A DNA stretch of 64,000 bases from Proteles cristata cristata (taxonomy: Eukaryota; Chordata; Mammalia; Carnivora; Hyaenidae). The stretch lies in NCBI GenBank assembly GCA_017311185.1, contig JAESUZ010000771.1, forward strand, positions 70,001 through 134,000, in the 5' to 3' direction. Of the stretch, positions 58,271 through 64,000 are shown one piece after another. Position 1 is the stretch's first letter. Each line of letters starts with the position of its first letter. Position numbers and translations under genes: made by a program. Below the pieces are notes generated by a model. That model searched no databases and had not been told where the DNA came from. It was given only the letters and a program-made list of their open reading frames with translations.

Positions 58271-58476
58271 CACAGGGGCTTAGTCGGTTAAGCGTCCGAC
58301 TTTCGCTTAGGCATGATCTCACGGTTCGTGGGTTCGAGCCCCGCATCGGGCTCTGTGCTGACTGCCAGCTCAGAGCCTGGAGCCTGTTTCGGTCTGTGAC
58401 TCCCTCTCTCTCTGACCCTCCCCTGTTCACGCTGTCTGTCTCTCTCTCTCCTAGAAATAAATAAAACATTAAAAAA
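58271..58476 (+). mobile_element. Young SINE inside the L1, plus strand, 14-bp TSD
   Basis: Starts CACAGGGGCTTAGTCGG with a damaged extreme head. The spacer CGACTTTCGCTTAGGCATG and B box GGTTCGAGCCCC are kept, with tail CTAGAAATAAATAAAACATT. TSD AAAATCTAACAGCG is perfect at 58257-58270 and 58477-58490. It is the only one of seven young copies on the plus strand. Confidence 0.98.
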
Positions 58477-61343
58477 AAAATCTAACAGCGTACCTTAAGG
58501 AACTACAAGGAGAGCAACAAGAGCACCCCAAACACAGGAGAAGAGAAATAATAAAAATCAGGGCAGAAATAAACAATATAGAAACCATTAAAACAATTGA
58601 ACAAATCAATGAAACCAAGAGTTGGTTTTTTGAAAAAATAAACAAAATTGGCAAACCTCTAACCAGGCTTCTCAAAAAGAAAAGAGAGAGAGCACTCAAA
58701 CAGACAAAATTACAAATGAAAATGGACTTATTACAACGAACCCCTCAGAAATACAAGCAATTATCAGGAAATACTATGAAAAACTATATGCCAACAAATT
58801 GGACAACTTAGAAGAAACGGACAAATTCCTAAACACACACTCACTACCAAAATTCACACAGGAAGAGACAAAAAACCTGAACAGACCCATAACTAGTGAA
58901 GAAATTAAATCAGTTATCAAAAATCTCCCAACAAATAAGGGCCCTGGGCCAGATGGCTTCCCTGGGGAATTCTACCAGACATTTAAAACAGAATTAATAC
59001 CCATTCTTCTCTACCTATTCCAAAAAATAGAAATCGAAGGAAAACTTCCGGACTCATTTTATGAAGCCAGCATCACTTTGATTCCCATGCCAGACAGAGA
59101 CCCAGCAAAAAAAGAGAGCCACAGGCCAATATCCTTGATGAATACAGATGCAAAAATCCTCAATGAGATACTTGCAAATCGAATTCAACAGCACATAAAA
59201 AGAATTACCCACCATGATCAAGTGGGATTCATTCCTGGGCTACAGGGCTGGTTCAATATTTGCAAATCAATCAATGTGATATATCACATTAACAAAAGAA
59301 AAGATAAAAACCATATGATCCTGTCGATAGATGCAGAAAAAGCATTTGACAAAATACAGCATCCCTTCTTAATAAAGACCCTCGAGAAAGTCGGGATAGA
59401 AGGAACTTATGTAAACATCATAAAAGCCATCCATGAGAAGCCCTCAGCTAACATCATCCTCAACGGGGAAAAACTGAGAGCTTTCCCCCTGAGATCAGGA
59501 ACACGACAGGGATGTCCACTCTCCCCACGGTTGTTCAACATAGTGCTGGAAGTCTTAGCATCAGTCATCAGACAACAAAAGGAAATAAAAGGCATCAGAA
59601 TTGGCAAAGAAGTCATACTTTCACTTTTCACAGACCACATGAAAACCCAACAGACTCCACCAGAGTCTACTAGAACTGATCCATGAATTCAGCTAAGTCA
59701 CAGGGTACAAAATCAACATACAGAAATTGGTTGCATTTTTATACACCAACAATGAAGCAACAGAAAGAGAAATCAGGAAACTGATCCCATTCACAGTTGC
59801 ACAAAAAACTATAAAATGCCTAGGAATAAATCTAACCAAAAACATAAGAGATCTGTATGATGACAACTATAGAAAACTTATGAAGGAAATTGAAGAAGAC
59901 ACAAAGAAATAGAGAAACATTCCATGCTCATGGATTGGAAAAATAAATATAGTTGAAATGTCAATACTACCCAAAGCAATCTACACATTCAATGCAATCC
60001 CAATCAAAATTGCACCAGCATTCTTCTCAAAACTAGAACAAACTATCCTAAAATTTGTATGGAACCACAAAAGACCCTGAATAGCCAAAGTCATATTGAA
60101 GAAGAAAAACAAAACAGGAGGCATCGCCATCCTAGACTTTAGCCTCTACTACAAAGCTGTCATCATCAAGACAGTATGGTATTGGCACAAAAACAGACAC
60201 ATAGACCAATGAAATAGAACAGAGAACCAGAATTGGACCCGCAAATATACGGCCAACTAATTTTTGACAAAGCAGGAAAGAGTAATGGAAAAAAGACAGC
60301 CTCTTTAACAGATGGTGCTTGGAGAACTGGACAGCAACATGGAGAAGAATGAAACTAGATCATTTTCCCACACCATACACAAAAATAAACTCAAAATGGG
60401 TGAAGGACTTGAATGTGAGACAGGAAACCATCAAAACCCTAGAGGAGAAAGCAGATAACAACCTCCTTGACCTCATCCGCAGCAATTTCTTACTTGACAC
60501 ATCCCCAAAGTCAAGTGAATCAAGAGCTAAAATGAATTATTGGGACCCCATCAAGAATAAAAACTTCAGTACGGCAAAGGGAACAATCCATAAAACTAAC
60601 AGGCAACCGACAGAATGGGAAAAGATAGTTGCAAAGGACATATGAGATAAAGGGCTAGTACCAAAATTTATAAGGAACTCACCAAACTCCACACCCAAAA
60701 AACAAATAATCCAGTGAAGAAACGGGCAGAAGACATGAACAGACACTTCTTCAAAGAGGACATCCAGATAGCCAACAATCAAAAGATGCTCAGCATCCCT
60801 CATCATCAGGGAAATACAAATCAAAACCATGCTGAGATACCACCTCACACCAGTCAGAGTGGCTAAAATGAGCAAATCAGAGGACTCTGGATGCTGGCGA
60901 GTGTGTGGAGAAATGGGCACCCTCCTACACTGTTGGTGGGAATGTCAACTGGTGTAGCCCCTCTGGAAAACAGTGTGGAGGTTCCTCAAAAAATTAACAA
61001 CAGAACTTCCTTATGACCCAGCAATAGCACTGCTAGGAATTTACCCAGGGGATCCAGGAGTGCTGATGCATAGGGGTACATGTACCCCAATGTTCATAGC
61101 AGCACTTCAATAGCCAAAACATGGAAAGAGCCTAAGTGTCCATCAACGGACTAATGGATCAAGAAGATGTGGTTTATCTACATAATGGAATACTACATGG
61201 CAATGAGAAAGAATGAAATCTGGCCATGTGTAGCAATATGGATGGAAGTTGAGGGTGTTATGCTGAGCGAAATAAGTCAGGCAGAGAAGGACAAATATCA
61301 TATGTTTGCACATATAGGAGGATTAGGAGGAGCTTAAAGGAGG

Positions 61344-61400
61344 ACCATGGGAGAGAAGAAGGGGAAAAATAGTGGGGGAGAGGGAAGGAGGCAAACCGTG
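61344..61400 (+). repeat. G-rich polypurine tract of the L1 3' UTR
   Basis: The 3' UTR of this L1 has GGGAGAGAAGAAGGGG, GTGGGGGAGAGGGAAGG and further G runs within about 55 bases. Equivalent tracts lie at 6350-6395, 24290-24340 and 30825-30880, and antisense near 16270-16330. Mammalian L1 3' UTRs are known to carry such tracts, which can fold into G-quadruplexes. Confidence 0.85.
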
Positions 61401-61562
61401 AGAGACTCTTGAATGCTGAGAACAAACTGAGGGCTGATGAGGGTGGAGGAGACGGGAAGCGGGGTGATGGGCATGGGGGAGGGCACTTGTGGGGACGAAC
61501 ACTGGATATTATGTGGAAACCAGCTTGACAATAAAATATTTTTAAAAAAGAATGCATCCTTA

Positions 61563-61935
61563 AAATTATAATTTACTTTTGTTTGTTTTTGAAATGTATA
61601 TGGATGGAGTTTGTTATGTATAGTTTTCTGTATCTTCCTTTCCTTCCATTCATAGTTATGTTCATAAGATTCATTCATGTTTGTGTGTGTGTCATTTATT
61701 ATATTCATTTCATTCATTTACTGTGTATCATTCCATTGTATGCCTACAGCACAATTTGTCTATATATTCTACTGTCTTACATTTATGTAGTTATAGTATA
61801 GGACAAATGTAAACAATGCCAACAAATGTGAACAATGTTACTATTAACATTCTTGCATGTGTACAAGAATGGTACTCATTTGCTTGTGTTTCTCTGGCAT
61901 ATACCAAGGGGTAGAGTTACAAGGTTACATGGTTA
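61563..61935 (-). mobile_element. Older L1M-like repeat, right part
   Basis: TTTGTTTTTGAAATGTATAT, ATGTTCATAAGATTCATTCA, TGTGTATCATTCCATTGTAT, GCATGTGTACAAGAATGGTA and CTGGCATATACCAAGGGGTA continue the repeat split at 57811. The order resembles antisense old L1 3' sequence. Confidence 0.5.
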
Positions 61936-61944
61936 GTATATGTA

Positions 61945-62375
61945 TTACTCAGAGCTTTCCAGAGAAATAGAACCAATATCATGTTTATACACATATATAA
62001 ATTAATACCTATCTATCTATTGAAATATTTTAAAGGACTGGCTCACATGATCATGAAGACTGGCAAGTCCAAAATCTACAGTTGTACCAGCAGGCTAGAG
62101 ACCTAAGAAACGGCTGATGTTGCAATTCAAGTCCAAAAGCCATCAGCTGCATAATTACCTCTTGCTTGGGAAAGATCTTTTATTCTACTCAGGCCTTCAA
62201 ATGATTAGATGAGCCCTACTCACATAATGGAGGTCAATATACCTTAGTCAGAGTCCACTGATTTAAATGTAAATCTTATCTAAAACACCCTCACAGAAAC
62301 ATCTGGAATAATGTTTGACCTCATATCTGGACACCACAGCCCAACCAAATTGACACATAAAATTTATCATCATAG
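61945..62375 (+). mobile_element. LTR-type mammalian repeat, family not assigned
   Basis: ATTACTCAGAGCTTTCCAGA, GAAATAGAACCAATATCATG, GACTGGCTCACATGATCATG, AAGACTGGCAAGTCC, CAGGCTAGAGACCTAAGAAA, GGCCTTCAAATGATTAGATG, CTAAAACACCCTCACAGAAA and AATTGACACATAAAATTTAT are the blocks of a common mammalian LTR-like repeat in order. No internal genes. Confidence 0.7.
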
Positions 62376-62515
62376 TATATATTCTAACTTTTGTAGGTAA
62401 TACTACACTATTTTTCCAAAGTGGCTATACTAACACAGGGTCATTAGTGAGCCTTCAGCTTCTTGTTAGGAAAGGGTTGATACTGAAAAGCAGCCCGTGT
62501 TTTTTTCCCCTGCAG

Positions 62516-62532
62516 ACACACACACACACACA
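62516..62532. repeat. Short (AC)n run
   Basis: About eight AC units just before an A-rich stretch and the SINE at 62560. Confidence 0.85.
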
Positions 62533-62559
62533 AAACCACAAAAGAAACAAAAATTAGGG

Positions 62560-62753
62560 GGCACCTGGGTAGCTCAGTCAGTTAAGCGTCTGACTTCAGC
62601 TCAAGTCATGATCTCACAGTTCGTGTGTTCGAGCCCCACGTCGGGCTCTGTGCTGACAGCTAGCTCAGAGCCTGGAGCCTGTTTCAGATTCTGTACCTCT
62701 GTCTCTCTCTGACCCTCCCCTGCTCACACTGTCTCTCTCAGAAATAAAAAAAA
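62560..62753 (+). mobile_element. SINE, plus strand
   Basis: GGCACCTGGGTAGCTCAG head, A and B boxes well kept (CAGTTAAGCG, GTGTTCGAGCCCC), CTCTGACCCTCCCCTGC block, tail CAGAAATAAAAAAAAAAAG. No clear TSD because both flanks are A-rich. Confidence 0.95.
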
Positions 62754-62929
62754 AAAGAAAAAAAAAAAAGCTAGGTTGAAAGAAGGCCTTGTGTCTTGAT
62801 ATCCAGGTGGCTAATATAATTAACAAGTCTTTTAAGCAGCCAACATCAAGCCAGGTTTCTACTATAAAATATGACAAGGTAGGGTAACATCTGAGGGCTT
62901 CTGCCTGTGTTTCCCTTCAGTGATGATGC
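62754..62929. other. Unassigned spacer
   Basis: Sequence between the SINE tail and the L2, with nothing recognised. Confidence 0.4.
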
Positions 62930-63550
62930 TACAGTCTACACAGTTGTCCAATCAGAAACTTGGGTTTTATCCCTGACTCCTCTGCCTGTTTAGAGATAAT
63001 TAGCCATCAATTCCTGTTGACTTTACCTCCTATGACTCTCTCACACATATCTGCATCACTCTATCCTTTCTGAAACTACTCAACTTCAGGCAATCTCTTG
63101 TCTGGACTGCTGCAACAATGTCTTAACTGGACCCCTGTCTCAGGTCTTACCCACTCCAATTTGTTCTGGACTCCACGGAGCCAGAATGATTTTCTAAGAA
63201 GTATCTATGAAATTATCACTCCTCTCCTTACAACACTTTGACATAAGATAAAGTCCTTCCTCCTGAATAAGGTTTACAAGGCTTTGCATGATGGCAGCCC
63301 CTACCTGGTTTTCCTTTAGTCCTTTCTACTTCCTTCATCTCATATTGCCCTCATAAAGATTCAACCACAGAACACTTCTGTCACTTCCCCAAATGATTCA
63401 CTGTCTTTCCAGACTCCAGGCTTTCACACAGGTAATCCCCTTTACCTGGAATACTCCCCATATCCCATTCATCTGACTTAACTCCTTCTAAACCTTCAAG
63501 TTCTCAGCTAAGCAAACAATGCTCTGTACTCATCAAGTCCAATTCCATAT
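62930..63550 (+). mobile_element. L2 LINE remnant, plus strand
   Basis: CAATCTCTTGTCTGGACTGC, GCAACAATGTCTTAACTGGA, GAGCCAGAATGATTTTCTAA, ACATAAGATAAAGTCCTTCC, AAGGCTTTGCATGATGGCAG, ACCTGGAATACTCCCCATAT and TAAACCTTCAAGTTCTCAGC are classical L2 blocks in order, covering roughly 600 bases of the 3' part. Confidence 0.87.
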
Positions 63551-63589
63551 TCCCTCTTTTGGGACACACAGAAGCACACTTCTCAGCCT

Positions 63590-63920
63590 TAGTGATTAAT
63601 GTTAGGTGGAGCCATATTAGCAGCTTTATCCAATGAAATATGATCAGAAGTGATATGTGTCATGCAGTTGAAAGCTTCTGCCTGGTTCTCATGTCTCTTG
63701 GCTTCTCATATCCTGGAAAACTGAGTGCCTCCTATTGAGAAGGCAGAGCTGTAAGTTGAAGAAGTGGGATCTCTGAGTGGCCATAAGGAAGAGAGTCACC
63801 CAAGTTTACTACAGGGTTTGTGAGCAAAAAACCAGGAGACATTTTGTTAACCCACTAGGTTTTGAGAATGTCTGTTGCCATAGCATGGTCTAGTATCCTC
63901 TGGATAATACAGAAAATTGT
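63590..63920 (+). mobile_element. LTR-like repeat remnant, related to that at 20216
   Basis: CCAATGAAATATGATCAGAA (63631), GTGATATGTGTCATGCAGTT, CACTAGGTTTTGAGAATGTC and TGCCATAGCATGGTCTAGTA near 63872 follow the order of the unnamed LTR-type repeat family also found at 20216-20696. Diverged, no internal region. Confidence 0.5.
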
Positions 63921-64000
63921 ATTAGTCGTTGGGTACTACACAGAAAAACCTAATATATGTCACATCGACGTAGCAGATGGGTGGCAGAGGTAAGAAAATT

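Larger units (their letters stand above)
57812..61549 (+). mobile_element. LINE-1, longest copy (about 3.5 kb without its SINE), EN end to 3' UTR
   Basis: The TSD GAATCCATCCTTA (57799-57811) against GAATGCATCCTTA (61550-61562) brackets it. It starts in the C-terminal part of the endonuclease, whose SDH motif is at 57995-58003, followed by a 94-codon frame (58010-58291) that a SINE cuts at 58271. The RT domain is open for 295 codons (58799-59686: [41 protein letters not shown]). Its active site reads F-T-D-H (59627-59638) instead of FADD, after which a deletion shifts the frame. The ORF2 end (60319-60645, then the cysteine-rich part) and 3' UTR are present but broken. Catalytically dead. Confidence 0.96.

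Overview
The window is nuclear DNA from a carnivoran mammal, most likely a feliform (cat, hyena, mongoose or civet lineage). The main evidence is 22 copies of a tRNA-Lys-derived SINE whose head reads GGCGCCTGGGTGGCTCAG, ends in a CT-rich stretch and an A-rich tail, and carries pol III A and B boxes. There are also five 5'-truncated LINE-1 copies of one young family that share the 3' end GACAATAAACT. The youngest SINE type here (CTTAGGTCATGATC, a CTAGAAATAAATAAA tail) does not look like the domestic-cat type I remember, so I do not name a species.

I see no functional protein-coding gene, exon, tRNA, rRNA or CpG island. Almost every open reading frame is a shadow of a repeat. The only host-gene-derived sequence is at 13.5-15.5 kb. 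It holds two processed mRNA copies lying head to head: a plus-strand 3' part of IQCB1 (NPHP5) and a minus-strand 3' part of an unrecognised gene. Each has its own AATAAA and poly(A), and both sit inside a single SINE. This is the most unusual structure in the window.

Layout: 0-4.7 kb, an ancient LTR-like remnant, one SINE and a MER5A-like DNA transposon. 4.7-6.5 kb, an L1 3' end with a 71-bp L1 tail nested in it. 7-13.4 kb, old MIR, HAL1 and L1M debris plus one young SINE. 13.4-15.6 kb, the SINE split by the double retrocopy. 16.1-18.1 kb, an L1 with a twin-priming 5' inversion. 20-25 kb, MIRs split by an LTR-like element and by a 2.5-kb L1. 26-29.5 kb, an old minus-strand L1 carrying two SINEs. 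29.8-31.5 kb, an L2 split by a very young L1. 33-36.8 kb, HAL1 and L1M with four SINEs, one inside another. 40.4-43.7 kb, a decayed L1. 45.5-47.3 kb, a MER1-like transposon and an LTR-like repeat. 47.5-52.7 kb, SINEs, L1M and a long L2. 53-56 kb, two young SINEs and an L1 that has lost its middle. 57.5-62 kb, an L1 of about 3.5 kb inside an older repeat. 62-64 kb, an LTR-like repeat, a SINE, an L2 and a further LTR-like remnant.

Nothing here works together as a pathway. The interest lies in how the insertions were made (twin priming, nested insertion, two mRNA copies joined at one break, internally deleted L1) and in several sequences likely to form non-B DNA. Coordinates of ancient repeats are approximate, and family names come from recall of consensus sequences, not from a database search.
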